From Pseudomonas putida (lineage in GTDB: Bacteria > Pseudomonadota > Gammaproteobacteria > Pseudomonadales > Pseudomonadaceae): 64,000 bases of DNA. The DNA lies in contig NZ_CP109603.1 of the NCBI RefSeq assembly GCF_025905425.1, positions 2,764,001 to 2,828,000 of the forward strand. Reading direction: 5' to 3'. A program made the position numbers and the translations under genes. Positions 26,723-36,124 of this stretch are shown here, one piece after another. Below the pieces are notes generated by a model, which saw only the letters and a list, made by a program, of their open reading frames with translations, had not been told where the DNA came from and ran no database searches. Position 1 is the stretch's first letter, and each line of letters begins with the position of its first letter.

Positions 26723-28102
26723 CTACACGCGCAGCACCTTCACCACACCTTTGTTGCCGTCCGTTTCGCGCAAGTACTCCTGCAGCGAGTCGTCCATCGC
26801 CTTCATCCAGCGGGTATGGTGGGGCACCGCTTTCGTGCCCGTAATCACCGAGCGGTACGATTTGTCACGGTACCCCATGATGTCGTGCTTCTTGTCACAC
26901 TTCCATTGCAGGAAGATGCGGTTCACCGCATCGATATCGAAGCGCGGGTAATCGGTCTGCTCGATCAGGTGCTTGATGTAGCGGCCTTGGAATTCATACA
27001 TCGAGGCCGTGGTTTGCAGGCGCTCCTCCTCCTCGCGCCAGCGCTCGCTGTCGGCTTGCATGCTCGCCTTGGGCGGCAGCTTGATGCGCCCCAGCATGTA
27101 GTCGCGTGCAAACCATGCCTGTGCGTCGAACAGGTTGAAGCTGTACCAAAGGTCCTGCATGCCCAGGTACATCAACTGCGGGTTTTGCTCCCACACCACG
27201 CCTTGGTAGAGCCCCGCAGGCCACAGGCGGTTGTTGGTCTTGAGGGTTAGCTCATCCGGCAGGAACGGGAAGTGATGCTGATAGCCCGTGCACAGGATGA
27301 TCGCATCCACGCGCTTGCTCGAGCCATCGGCGAAGAACGCCAGGTCGTTTTCGACCCGCACCAGCTGCGGACGCTCTTCCCACCCCTTGGGCCATGTGTA
27401 GCCCATCGGTTGCGTGCGGTAGGCCGTGGTGATCGAGCGCGCGCCGTACTTGTAGCACTGCGAGCCGATGTCTTCAGCGGAGTAGCTGCTGCCGACAATG
27501 AGCAGGTCCTGGCCATTGAACTCCATCGCTTCGCGAAAATCGTGGGCGTGCAGGATACGCCCGGTGAAACGTTCGAAACCTTCGAACTCCGGCACGTGCG
27601 GGGTGGAGAAGTGCCCGCTGGCCACCACCACATAGTCGAATACCTGCTCGATACCAAGCCCCGCGCAGTAATCGTGGGCGCTGACGGTGAACTCGCGGGT
27701 GTTGTCATCGAAGCTGACGTGCTTGACCACAGTATTGAAGCGGATGTAGTCGCGCACCCCGGCCTTTTTCACGCGGCCCTGAATGTAGTCCCACAGCACC
27801 TCGCGCGGCGGGTACGAGGAGATCGGCCGGCCAAAGTGTTCATCGAAGCTGTAGTCGGCGAATTCCAGGCATTCCTTGGGGCCGTTGGACCACAGGTAGC
27901 GGTACATGCTGCCGTGCACGGGCTCGCCATGTTGGTCGAGGCCAGTGCGCCAGGTGTAGTTCCACATACCGCCCCAGTCGGCCTGCTTTTCGAAGCAGAC
28001 GATTTCGGGCATGGGAGCGCCCTGGGCATGGGCGGACTGGAACGCACGCAGTTGCGCAAGGCCGGACGGGCCGGCGCCGATGATAGCTACACGAAGAGTC
28101 AT
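26723..28102 (-). CDS. tmm: Trimethylamine monooxygenase-like FMO
   Basis: A 459-residue class B flavin monooxygenase that matches bacterial Tmm closely by eye. It has the FAD loop GAGPSGL (residues 9-15), the FMO fingerprint [11 protein letters not shown], the NADPH site [12 protein letters not shown] and the C-terminal DNSYKSVITGT-like stretch (here [11 protein letters not shown]). Tmm oxidises trimethylamine to its N-oxide and also dimethyl sulfide to DMSO. Start at 28102 (MTLRVAIIG). In roseobacters tmm neighbours genes for trimethylamine N-oxide demethylase. None are seen here, and an Rrf2 gene follows. A general amine or sulfide FMO remains possible. Confidence 0.8.
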   Translation of the reverse strand: MTLRVAIIGAGPSGLAQLRAFQSAHAQGAPMPEIVCFEKQADWGGMWNYTWRTGLDQHGEPVHGSMYRYLWSNGPKECLEFADYSFDEHFGRPISSYPPREVLWDYIQGRVKKAGVRDYIRFNTVVKHVSFDDNTREFTVSAHDYCAGLGIEQVFDYVVVASGHFSTPHVPEFEGFERFTGRILHAHDFREAMEFNGQDLLIVGSSYSAEDIGSQCYKYGARSITTAYRTQPMGYTWPKGWEERPQLVRVENDLAFFADGSSKRVDAIILCTGYQHHFPFLPDELTLKTNNRLWPAGLYQGVVWEQNPQLMYLGMQDLWYSFNLFDAQAWFARDYMLGRIKLPPKASMQADSERWREEEERLQTTASMYEFQGRYIKHLIEQTDYPRFDIDAVNRIFLQWKCDKKHDIMGYRDKSYRSVITGTKAVPHHTRWMKAMDDSLQEYLRETDGNKGVVKVLRV

Positions 28103-28641
28103 AGTGATTCCTGAACAGTTGAACGCTGAAAAAAATGCAAAGGCTTCCCAACCCCGAACGGCAGAAAGCCGGGGGTGGTGGAATTCAGGCGTTACGGTGC
28201 AGGTGGAGGGACGGGGCGTTTGCGCATCTGTCGGAGCAGGATGTTGACGGGCGGAATCGACAACACGTGGAACAGGCTCGAAAGCGCAGAGGGCGTCGTG
28301 GGGGTGGGCCCGTATCCATCGGCACAGGGTGCGAGATGGGGGCCTGAAGGGCGCAAGATACGTGTGATCTCGTACATGGGGGCTGCAATGGCCTCTTTTC
28401 TTTATGGTTTCTTTTTTATCTATAACGGATGGGGGTAGGGATATCAAGGTTTGCGGCCCTACCGCCCGCGAGCCACCGCAGAAGAGACCTTTCTACGCGC
28501 CCACCGGTGAGCTGCCCCAAGGCCGCGAAGAAAAAACTTGCAAACACAAACTCCGATCAATACAGTCGCAGTTATTCGAGAGGCACCTATCGTGTGATCG
28601 AAGCCACCTTTTTCCCTCTACGACCTTTGCGGAGCACCTGC
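28103..28641. other. Intergenic region between divergent FMO and NDH-2-like genes
   Basis: About 540 bases without a supported gene. It includes an AT-rich stretch (cttttctttatggtttcttttttatctataacgg, split here only for description) near 28393-28430 that probably holds promoter elements. Open frames in it do not look like proteins. Confidence 0.5.
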
Positions 28642-29844
28642 ATGAAATCCAACATTCTGATCATCGGTGCCGGCTTTGCCGGTGTCTGGAGCGCCCTGAG
28701 CGCTGCTCGCCTGCTGGACCAGGCTCAACGTGAAGACGTCCGTATCAGCGTGCTCGCCCCGCAGCCCGAGCTACGCATTCGCCCACGCTTCTACGAAGCC
28801 GATGTGCATGGCATGAAGGCGCCGTTGGGCGAGCTGTTCGAGGCCGTGGGGGTGCATTTCATCTCTGGCAACGCCGACAGCATCGACGCCGACGGGCGCC
28901 GCGTGAGCTACACCGATGCCCAAGGGCAGCCCCAGCAGATCGGTTACGACCGCCTCATCCTTGCCGCCGGCAGCCACGTGGCACGCCCGGCCGTACCAGG
29001 CCTTGCCGAGCACAGCTTCGATGTCGACCAGATGGAGTCGGCCATACGGCTTGAACAGCACCTGCTGGGGCTGGCCGCCCTGCCCGCCTCCCCGGCGCGC
29101 AACACGGTCGTGGTCTGTGGTGGCGGGTTCACCGGGATCGAGACGGCAACCGAAATGCCAGCACGCTTGCGTGCCCTGCTCGGTGACGACAGCGCGGTGC
29201 GTGTGCTGGTGGTCGACCGTGGCGCCAGCGTCGGTGCCGCACTGGGCGCCGGCATCACGCCCTCGATTCAGGCCGCCTCTGCACAGGCCGGTGTCGAGTG
29301 GCTGACCGGCACGTCAGTGGTGGCGGTCGATGCCGGCGGCGTGACCCTGGGCAATGGCGAGTACATCGCCAGCAACACGGTGATCTGGACCGCAGGCGTC
29401 AAGGCCAGCCCCTTGACCGCACAGGTTGCTGGCGAACGAGACGGTGCCGGCCGTCTGCGAGTCGACGACCACCTGAAAGTGATCGGCCAGGCGCACATCT
29501 ATGCCACCGGCGACACCGCATGGGCCGCCGTCGACGAGCTGGGCAACCACGCCCTGATGACCTGCCAGCACGCCATCCCTATGGGCCGCCACTCCGGCAA
29601 CAATGCCGCCGCCGATTTGCTGGGTGTGGACCCGGTCATCTACCGCCAGCCCAAGTACGTCACCTGCCTTGACCTGGGTGATTGGGGTGCGGCCTACAGC
29701 GAGGGCTGGGAGCGTGAGCTGAAGCTGCACGGCCAAGAAGGCAAGGCCCTCAAACGCCAGATCAACTCGGTGTGGATCTACCCACCTGCCGCAGACCGTG
29801 CGCAGGCACTGGCCGCTGCCGACCCAATGATCGCGATCGTTTGA
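28642..29844 (+). CDS. Type-II NADH dehydrogenase-like FAD flavoprotein
   Basis: A 400-residue flavoprotein with an N-terminal FAD site (ILIIGAGFAGVWSAL), a second NADH site (VVVCGGGFTGIETATEM), the NDH-2 motif WTAGVKASPL, and the FAD-contacting segment IYATGDTAWA. Start at 28642 with ggag upstream. No clear membrane segment is seen at the C-terminus, so it may be peripheral. It would oxidise NADH with a quinone, or serve as an electron donor to another enzyme. Confidence 0.82.
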   Translation: MKSNILIIGAGFAGVWSALSAARLLDQAQREDVRISVLAPQPELRIRPRFYEADVHGMKAPLGELFEAVGVHFISGNADSIDADGRRVSYTDAQGQPQQIGYDRLILAAGSHVARPAVPGLAEHSFDVDQMESAIRLEQHLLGLAALPASPARNTVVVCGGGFTGIETATEMPARLRALLGDDSAVRVLVVDRGASVGAALGAGITPSIQAASAQAGVEWLTGTSVVAVDAGGVTLGNGEYIASNTVIWTAGVKASPLTAQVAGERDGAGRLRVDDHLKVIGQAHIYATGDTAWAAVDELGNHALMTCQHAIPMGRHSGNNAAADLLGVDPVIYRQPKYVTCLDLGDWGAAYSEGWERELKLHGQEGKALKRQINSVWIYPPAADRAQALAAADPMIAIV

Positions 29845-29852
29845 TACTGAAA

Positions 29853-29889
29853 GCGGACAAACCTGTCAAAAAACGACGGTTTTGTCCGC
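29853..29889 (+). terminator. Hairpin after the flavoprotein gene
   Basis: gcggacaaacc (29853-29863) pairs with ggttttgtccgc (29878-29889) with one bulge, just past the stop at 29844. Confidence 0.65.
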
Positions 29890-30072
29890 ACATGTCGTTA
29901 CATTGAATGACTGGTCAATAATGATGTCGATATGCCATCATTTAAATAAAACAATTCCGAGGGTTAAGCACACACACTAAATCCGCAGCGCATCGAGAGC
30001 TGGCACCCCCCCGGTGACCCGGCCTTGCGTCCATGCTCTTGACGCCTGCACGCCACCGTCAAGGAGCATTCC

Positions 30073-31698
30073 ATGCAGTTACGGAATATGAAGATCGGCA
30101 TTCGCGCAGCCAGCGTATTCGCCCTGTTGGGCGCACTGGTGCTGGGCATGGGCCTGATCGCCCTCTACGAGACCCGGCAAATGGACAAGGCCACAGACGA
30201 AATCCGGGTCACCTGGATGCCCGCCGTGGTCGCACTCAGTGAAATCAGCAGTAACCTTGGCCGGGCCCGCGCAGTAACGCTGCGAGCGGCGCTGGACGAC
30301 AATGACAGCGAACGCGAACGCAACCTCGACCTGCTCAAAGGCATCAACGCGCAGCTCACCGATGGCCTCAAGGACTACCACGACACCATCATTGCCGCCG
30401 ACGACCGCGCCCTTTTCAACACCTTCAACGACGCCCACCAGCAATACCTCGATCTGCAGACACAGGTAGTCGATGCCATTTCCGCCGGGCACATCGACCA
30501 GGCCAGGCAGCAGATCAACGGCCCACTGACCCTGCACGCCGACACCATGATGAAGGCCATGGCGGCGCTGATCGCCTACAACGGCAAAGGTGCTGAAACG
30601 GCTTCGCTGCGCAGCAGCGATGTGGCTGACGAGGCATTCACCGCCATCATTGGTGCCCTGCTGGTAATCATGCTGGCATTGGCTGGCATCGCCACTGCGC
30701 TCACCCGCAGCATCGTCGTGCCCCTGGCCGATGCCCTGGCCGTGGCCGAGCGCGTGGCCACCGGCGACCTGACCCAGGACATCAAAGTCACCGGCCGCGA
30801 CGAGCCGGCCCTGCTGCTGCGCGCCTTGGGGCGCATGCAAGAGAGCCTGCGCGACACCCTGCGCAAGATCGCTGCATCGTCCGATCAACTGGCCTCAGCG
30901 TCGGAAGAGCTGCACACCGTCACCGAAGACACCAGCCGTGGCCTGCACCAACAAAGTGCGGAGATCGACCAGGCCGCCACCGCCGTCAACCAGATGACCG
31001 CCGCCGTGGAAGAAGTGGCGAACAACGCGGTGAGTACCGCAGACGCCTCCAAAGGCGCCGACCGCACCACCCGCGACGGTCGCGACCAGGTCAACCAGGC
31101 GCTGGCGTCCATCCAGCACCTGGTCGAAGACGTCACCGGCACTTCGGCCGAGATCGAACAACTGGCCAACAACGCCAACGAAATCAGCCGCGTACTCGAT
31201 GTGATCGGCGCGATCGCCGGCCAGACCAACCTGCTGGCGCTCAACGCCGCCATCGAGGCAGCACGCGCCGGCGAGGCAGGCCGTGGCTTTGCGGTGGTGG
31301 CCGACGAGGTGCGCGCCCTGGCTCACCGTACTCAGCAGTCCACGGCGGAGATCGAGCAAATGATCGTGGGCATTCAGACCGGTACCGAGCGTGCAGTGAC
31401 GGCCATGCACAGCAGCCAAGGGCGCGCCACGGGTACGTTGGAAGTGGCCCAGGCCGCGGGCCAGGCGCTTGAGGTGATTGCTGAAGCAATCGCTTCCATC
31501 AACCAGCGCAACCTGGTGATCGCCAGCGCCTCTGAGGAACAGGCGCAGGTGGCGCGGGAGGTGGACCGCAACCTGGTGAATATCCGCGACCTGGCAATGC
31601 AGACGTCGGCGGGAGCGAACCAGACCAGTGCGGCGGCGCAGGACCTGTCGCGGTTGGCGGTGGACCTGAATGGCATGGTTGCCCAGTTCAAGGTTTGA
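30073..31698 (+). CDS. Methyl-accepting chemotaxis protein
   Basis: A 541-residue chemoreceptor. It has an N-terminal transmembrane helix (about 12-32), a periplasmic four-helix-bundle ligand domain (about 35-185), a second transmembrane helix, HAMP (about 210-265) and a signalling domain with the hairpin tip [20 protein letters not shown] and [12 protein letters not shown]. aaggag lies six bases before the ATG. Ligand unknown. Given its place next to an NCS1 permease and a heterocycle gene set it might sense a related compound, but that is a guess. Confidence 0.92.
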   Translation: MQLRNMKIGIRAASVFALLGALVLGMGLIALYETRQMDKATDEIRVTWMPAVVALSEISSNLGRARAVTLRAALDDNDSERERNLDLLKGINAQLTDGLKDYHDTIIAADDRALFNTFNDAHQQYLDLQTQVVDAISAGHIDQARQQINGPLTLHADTMMKAMAALIAYNGKGAETASLRSSDVADEAFTAIIGALLVIMLALAGIATALTRSIVVPLADALAVAERVATGDLTQDIKVTGRDEPALLLRALGRMQESLRDTLRKIAASSDQLASASEELHTVTEDTSRGLHQQSAEIDQAATAVNQMTAAVEEVANNAVSTADASKGADRTTRDGRDQVNQALASIQHLVEDVTGTSAEIEQLANNANEISRVLDVIGAIAGQTNLLALNAAIEAARAGEAGRGFAVVADEVRALAHRTQQSTAEIEQMIVGIQTGTERAVTAMHSSQGRATGTLEVAQAAGQALEVIAEAIASINQRNLVIASASEEQAQVAREVDRNLVNIRDLAMQTSAGANQTSAAAQDLSRLAVDLNGMVAQFKV

Positions 31699-31709
31699 CT
31701 CAAGATAGC

Positions 31710-31810
31710 TGGGGCTGCTTTGCAGCCCATCGCGGGCAAGCCCGCTCCTACAGGTTCGCGTGGTCCCTGTGGGAGCGGGCTTGCCCGCGATGGGCCGCAA
31801 AGCGGCCCCA
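31710..31810. repeat. REP pair in inverted orientation
   Basis: ggggctgctttgcagcccatcgcgggcaagcccgctcc (about 31710-31748) faces gggagcgggcttgcccgcgatgggccgcaaagcggcccc (about 31771-31810). It lies between convergent genes. Confidence 0.85.
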
Positions 31811-31820
31811 ATTGCAACTG

Positions 31821-33224
31821 TCAGTCGTTCACGCTGACAGCCCGCGCATTCGTAACACTCTGCCCCCGCGTCGCCAGGCAGTAATACAGCGGCACCGTCA
31901 CCAGCAACCCGATCAACCAGGACAAATCAGCCCCTTCGACGATGTTCGAATACGGCCCCACATACAGCGCCGTATTGGCAAACGGCAGCTGCACCGCAAT
32001 CCCACAGGCATAGGCGATGATCGCGTGGTGGTTGAAGCGGCCATAAATGCCGCCATCGGCACTGAAGATCGACGCAATGTCGTACTGGCCTTTCTTGATC
32101 AAGTAGAAGTCGATCAGGTTGATTGAAGCCCACGGCACCAACACCAGCAGCAGCGCCAGGATCAAACCAATGAACTGGCCGATGAAATCCGCCGAGGCAT
32201 TCAGCGCCACCAGCCCACAGCCCAGCAAAATCAACGAAGCCAGGATCACCCGCACCTTGATGCTCGGCGTCCATTTGGCGAAGAAGGTCTGGATCGCCGT
32301 GACGATCGACAGCACCGCGCCATACAGGTTGAGCGCGTTGTGGCTGATGATGTTGAGCAGGAACAACACCATCAGGATCGGGCCCAACCAGCCAGTGGCT
32401 TGCTTGACCGCGTCCATCGCGTCGGTGCCTTCCGGCACGCACAACACCGCGACCGCACCAAAGCTGAAGCACAGGATGGTGCCCAGGGTAGCGCCGAAAT
32501 AGGTGGCCCAGAACGGCCTGGCAATGCCGACCTCTTTAGGCAGATAACGTGAGTAGTCGGAGGTATACGGCGAAAAGCTGATCTGCCAGATGGTGCCCAG
32601 CGACACGGTGGCGATGAAGCCCGACAGGTTGAACGCGCCACGGCTGAAGAAGTCAGCCGGCAACTCCTGGACGAACATCATGATGAAGCCGGCCAGCAGC
32701 GCCGAGCCCATGACCCAGGTGCCGATGCGGTTGAGGATATGGATAAAGCGATAGCCAATCACGCCAATGGCCGTCGCGCTGAGGGCGCCGATGACGATGG
32801 CCCCGGGCATCGGCACGCTCGGGGCAATGCCATGAATGGTCTTGCCCGCCAGCACGATGTTGGAAATGAAGAAGCCGACATAGATCAGCGCCGTGAAGAA
32901 CACGATCAACAAGGCGCCATAACGGCCAAACTGGCCACGGCTCTGGACCATCTGCGGAATGCCCAACTGCGGTCCCTGCGCAGAGGCCAGGGCAATGACC
33001 ACGCCCCCGGCAAGATGGCCCAACACAATGGCGATCAGCCCCCACAGCAGGTTGAGGTGAAACACCTGGACCACCATGGCGCCGGTAACGATGGGCAGTG
33101 GCGCAATGTTGGTGCTGAACCAGAGGGTGAACAGGTCGCGCGCCTTCCCATGGCGCTCGGCAGGTGGAACGTAATCGACCGTGTGATTCTCGACAAACTG
33201 GTGTTGCGATGACGGTTGGGACAT
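31821..33224 (-). CDS. NCS1-family nucleobase permease (cytosine permease-like), copy 1
   Basis: A 467-residue membrane protein with about 12 helices. It shares its N-terminal motif with the second NCS1 permease at 43156: VPPAERHGKARDLFTLWF. NCS1 carriers move cytosine, uracil, allantoin, hydantoins, thiamine and similar rings with protons or sodium. Divergent from a flavin reductase across 317 bases that hold three palindromic sites. This ties it to the monooxygenase gene set. The substrate is unknown. Confidence 0.88.
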   Translation of the reverse strand: MSQPSSQHQFVENHTVDYVPPAERHGKARDLFTLWFSTNIAPLPIVTGAMVVQVFHLNLLWGLIAIVLGHLAGGVVIALASAQGPQLGIPQMVQSRGQFGRYGALLIVFFTALIYVGFFISNIVLAGKTIHGIAPSVPMPGAIVIGALSATAIGVIGYRFIHILNRIGTWVMGSALLAGFIMMFVQELPADFFSRGAFNLSGFIATVSLGTIWQISFSPYTSDYSRYLPKEVGIARPFWATYFGATLGTILCFSFGAVAVLCVPEGTDAMDAVKQATGWLGPILMVLFLLNIISHNALNLYGAVLSIVTAIQTFFAKWTPSIKVRVILASLILLGCGLVALNASADFIGQFIGLILALLLVLVPWASINLIDFYLIKKGQYDIASIFSADGGIYGRFNHHAIIAYACGIAVQLPFANTALYVGPYSNIVEGADLSWLIGLLVTVPLYYCLATRGQSVTNARAVSVND

Positions 33225-33293
33225 GGTTTTCAGCTCGAAAGGTCGTTTTTATCTTTGTAAGGAAACCGCATCTAGGCGGCCTCTAAGCTGCGG

Positions 33294-33312
33294 ACCATAT
33301 TATGGTATTCCA
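33294..33312. promoter_or_regulatory. Candidate GntR operator, proximal to the NCS1 permease
   Basis: Overlapping palindromes: accata-t-tatggt (33294-33306) and tggtattcca (33303-33312), one base off the tggtatacca core found twice elsewhere in this cluster. Position is about 70-90 bases upstream of the permease ATG. Confidence 0.55.
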
Positions 33313-33473
33313 AACTTTTGACAACACTGATTCGGCTTAAAAAACTGTAACTGATCCGGTTCAGCAGCCGACTGCGGGGCGCTGATGTTTCTTCAAGCCC
33401 CCTATTCATGCGGCTTTGCGCCATTCATCGTGATTTTGCTGCCGGGGAAAATTCCGCTTGCAAATCGAGTATT

Positions 33474-33491
33474 ACGGTATACCATCAGACA
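33474..33491. promoter_or_regulatory. Candidate GntR operator, proximal to the flavin reductase
   Basis: acggtataccatcagaca, with ggtataccatcagaca identical to the copy at 35411. The core ggtatacc is a perfect palindrome. It lies about 55 bases upstream of the flavin reductase start. Confidence 0.65.
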
Positions 33492-33541
33492 CATCAACGA
33501 TAAAAAACGCGGACCACCGCAGCCCTTCTGAGGTACACGAG

Positions 33542-34027
33542 ATGATCGACGCAACCGTCTACAAGAACGTCCTGGGCTCCTTCCCGTCCGGCGTTACCGT
33601 CATCACCACCCTGGACGACGACGGCTCGGTCGTCGGCCTCACCGCCAGCGCCTTCTCTTCCTTGTCGATGGACCCGCCGCTGGTGCTGTTCTGCCCCAAC
33701 TACAGCTCCGATTCCTACCCTGTGCTGATCAAGCAAAAGCGCTTCGCGATTCACCTGCTTTCCGGTGAACAGCAAGCCGAAGCCTATGCCTTCGCGAAAA
33801 AGGGCAAGGACAAGGCCACCGGCATCGAGTGGACCCTGAGCGCGCTGGGCAACCCCTTGCTGGCCAATGCCACCGCTATCATCGAATGCGAACTGTGGCG
33901 CGAATATGAAGGTGGCGACCACGCCATCATGGTCGGCAAGGTGCACAACCTGATCGTCCCCGAGCAGGCCCCGCAGCCGATGATCTATTGCCGCGGCAAG
34001 ATGGCCAGCCTGCCCGCCTTCGCCTGA
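33542..34027 (+). CDS. Flavin reductase (RutF/HpaC-like), copy 1
   Basis: A 161-residue flavin reductase domain protein that supplies reduced FMN to a two-component monooxygenase, here the luciferase-like enzyme 66 bases downstream. The motif GSFPSGVTVITTLDDDG opens the fold. It is a close twin of the 161-residue protein at 38450, keeping ATAIIECELWREY and much else. Start at 33542 (MIDATVYKNV). An operator-like palindrome precedes it. Confidence 0.9.
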   Translation: MIDATVYKNVLGSFPSGVTVITTLDDDGSVVGLTASAFSSLSMDPPLVLFCPNYSSDSYPVLIKQKRFAIHLLSGEQQAEAYAFAKKGKDKATGIEWTLSALGNPLLANATAIIECELWREYEGGDHAIMVGKVHNLIVPEQAPQPMIYCRGKMASLPAFA

Positions 34028-34093
34028 AGCACCTAGCCTTATTACTGACGCCTGGCGCGCCAGGCGAGCCTTTCAAGCTCCGAGGAAAGCCCC

Positions 34094-35134
34094 ATGAAAT
34101 TTTCGTTGTTCGTACACATGGAACGTTGGGATGAACAGGTCAGCCACCGCCAGCTGTTCGAAGACCTGACCGAACTGACCCTGATGGCCGAGCACGGCGG
34201 TTTCAGCACCGTGTGGATCGGTGAACACCACGCCATGGAATACACCATCTCGCCAAGCCCGATGCCGCTGCTGGCCTACCTCGCCGCACGCACCGAGAAA
34301 ATCCGCCTGGGCGCCGGCACCATCATCGCGCCGTTCTGGAACCCGATCCGCGTGGCCGGCGAATGCGCCCTGCTCGACGTGATCAGCAACGGCCGCATGG
34401 AAGTGGGCCTGGCCCGCGGCGCCTACCAGTTCGAGTTCGACCGCATGGCCAATGGCATGCCCGCCACCGACGGTGGCAAGGCCCTGCGCGAGATGGTGCC
34501 GGTGGTGCGCAAGCTGTGGGAAGGCGACTACGCCCACGACGGTGAGGTGTACAAGTTCCCCACCTCCACCAGCGTGCCGAAACCCTTCAACGCCGTACCG
34601 CCGATGTGGATCGCCGCGCGCGACCCGGACTCGCACAACTTCGCCGTGGCCAACGGCTGCAACGTCATGGTCACCCCACTGATGAAGGGTGACGAAGAAG
34701 TGCTGGACCTGAAAAACAAGTTCCAGGCTGCGCTGGACAACAACCCGGATGTGCCGCGCCCGCAATTGATGGTGCTGCGCCACACCCACGTGCACAGCCC
34801 GTCCGAGCCTGAAGGCTGGAAGGTCGGCGCCCAGGCCATTTCGCGTTTCTACCGCACCTTCGATGCCTGGTTCGGCAACAAGACCGTGCCGGTCAATGGT
34901 TTCCTGGAGCCTAGCCCCGAGTCGAAGTTTGCCGAAGTACCGGCGTTCCAGCTGGAGAACATCCGCAAGAACACCATGATCGGCACGCCCGAAGAAATCA
35001 TCGCGCGCATCAAGTACTACCAGGAGCTCGGTGTCGACGAGTTCAGCTTCTGGTGCGACAACAGCCTGCCCCACGCCGAGAAGAAGAAGTCGCTCGAGCT
35101 GTTCATCAACGAAGTGGTGCCGGCGTTCGCCTGA
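34094..35134 (+). CDS. LLM-class flavin monooxygenase
   Basis: A 346-residue luciferase-like (bacterial luciferase fold) monooxygenase that should use reduced FMN from the flavin reductase to attack a substrate. It starts MKFSLFVHMERWDEQ and carries VWIGEHHAMEYTISPSPMPLLA, typical of the family. RutA, LadA and PyrA belong to the same superfamily. In the Rut pathway RutA opens the uracil ring. Here it is likely the first enzyme of a ring-opening or dealkylation pathway. The substrate is unproven. Confidence 0.88.
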   Translation: MKFSLFVHMERWDEQVSHRQLFEDLTELTLMAEHGGFSTVWIGEHHAMEYTISPSPMPLLAYLAARTEKIRLGAGTIIAPFWNPIRVAGECALLDVISNGRMEVGLARGAYQFEFDRMANGMPATDGGKALREMVPVVRKLWEGDYAHDGEVYKFPTSTSVPKPFNAVPPMWIAARDPDSHNFAVANGCNVMVTPLMKGDEEVLDLKNKFQAALDNNPDVPRPQLMVLRHTHVHSPSEPEGWKVGAQAISRFYRTFDAWFGNKTVPVNGFLEPSPESKFAEVPAFQLENIRKNTMIGTPEEIIARIKYYQELGVDEFSFWCDNSLPHAEKKKSLELFINEVVPAFA

Positions 35135-35220
35135 ATTCCCTTTACCTGAAGTAGTTGCGGGATCAGCCCGCTCCTGGGGGCCTAGTGGCTCTCGCGAGCG
35201 GGCATTTTTTTGAGTTTTGC

Positions 35221-35320
35221 GGCGGCCTCTTCGCGGGGCAAGCCCGCTCCCACAGGTACAGCACAGGTATTAATGGCTGTGGGGTACTTGTGGGGGCGGG
35301 CTTGCCCCGCGAAGAGGCCA
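35221..35320. repeat. REP pair in inverted orientation
   Basis: cctcttcgcggggcaagcccgctcccacagg (from 35226) faces tgtgggggcgggcttgccccgcgaagagg (to 35317). Confidence 0.85.
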
Positions 35321-35408
35321 GTACAGAAGCCGCGCAAATCAAGGGATCAAGCAACCTTTCGTCCCTCAGGATGAGATTTTTCAAGCCCCCTCTTGCGCAA
35401 CAAATATT

Positions 35409-35426
35409 ATGGTATACCATCAGACA
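35409..35426. promoter_or_regulatory. Candidate GntR operator upstream of the DUF1185 operon
   Basis: atggtataccatcagaca: a perfect 12-base palindrome (atggtataccat) followed by the same cagaca as at 33486. It is about 40 bases before the DUF1185 start at 35460 and marks the promoter of the downstream operon. Confidence 0.65.
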
Positions 35427-35459
35427 ACAAGAGCTGATAACCCTCACCAGGAGCCACCC

Positions 35460-36056
35460 ATGAGTTTCGAAATCCGCAAGATCGTCACCTACTCCGAAGA
35501 GACCCGCATCGAAGGCGGCAAGGCCACCGACAAGCCGGTGACCATGGTCGGCCTGGCCGTGGTGATCAAGAACCCATGGGCCGGTCGCGGTTTTGTAGAA
35601 GATCTGAAGCCGGAAATCCGCGCCAACTGCTCCGAGCTGGGCGCACTGATGGTCGAGCGCCTGACCGCCGCCATCGGCGGTGCCGACAAGATCGAAGCCT
35701 ACGGTAAAGCCGCCGTCGTCGGCGCCGACGGCGAAATCGAACACGCCTCTGCCGTGATCCACACCCTGCGCTTCGGCAACCACTACCGCGAAGCGGTACA
35801 GGCCAAGAGCTACCTGAGCTTCACCAACAAACGCGGCGGCCCAGGCACCTCGATCCAGATCCCGATGATGCAGAAGGACGACGAAGGCCTGCGTTCGCAC
35901 TACATCACCCTGGAAATGCAGATCGAAGACGCCCCGCGTGCCGACGAAATCGTCGTGGTCCTGGGCGCTGCCGACGGCGGCCGTCTGCACCCGCGCATCG
36001 GTAACCGCTACATCGACCTGGAAGAACTGGCTGCCGAAAAAGCCAACGCTCAATAA
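35460..36056 (+). CDS. DUF1185 (amino acid synthesis family) protein
   Basis: A 198-residue protein of PF06684. As I recall, structures of this family show a variant of the chorismate mutase/YjgF-like fold and a role in amino acid metabolism was suggested. Its conserved features here include YSEETRIEGGKATDKP and FTNKRGGPGTSIQIPMMQKDD. In the Rut pathway the equivalent slot is filled by RutC, which has a YjgF fold. Start at 35460 with aggag seven bases upstream. It leads an operon with the hydrolase and aldehyde dehydrogenase. Confidence 0.8.
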   Translation: MSFEIRKIVTYSEETRIEGGKATDKPVTMVGLAVVIKNPWAGRGFVEDLKPEIRANCSELGALMVERLTAAIGGADKIEAYGKAAVVGADGEIEHASAVIHTLRFGNHYREAVQAKSYLSFTNKRGGPGTSIQIPMMQKDDEGLRSHYITLEMQIEDAPRADEIVVVLGAADGGRLHPRIGNRYIDLEELAAEKANAQ

Positions 36057-36124
36057 CAACAACCAAGACGGGCCGGGGCGTGGCGTGCTTACCCGCCGCG
36101 CCCGACCTTCAAGGAGCGCCCTCC

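Larger units (their letters stand above)
33225..33541. other. Divergent promoter region with palindromic operators
   Basis: Intergenic region of 317 bases between the NCS1 permease and flavin reductase genes. It carries accatattatggt (33294-33306), tggtattcca (33303-33312) and cggtataccatcagacaca (from 33475). No gene seen. Confidence 0.7.
35135..35459. other. Intergenic region with REP pair and operator
   Basis: 325 bases between the LLM gene and the DUF1185 gene. It holds an inverted REP pair at about 35221-35320 and the palindrome at 35409. It likely separates two transcription units controlled by the same regulator. No gene seen. Confidence 0.7.
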
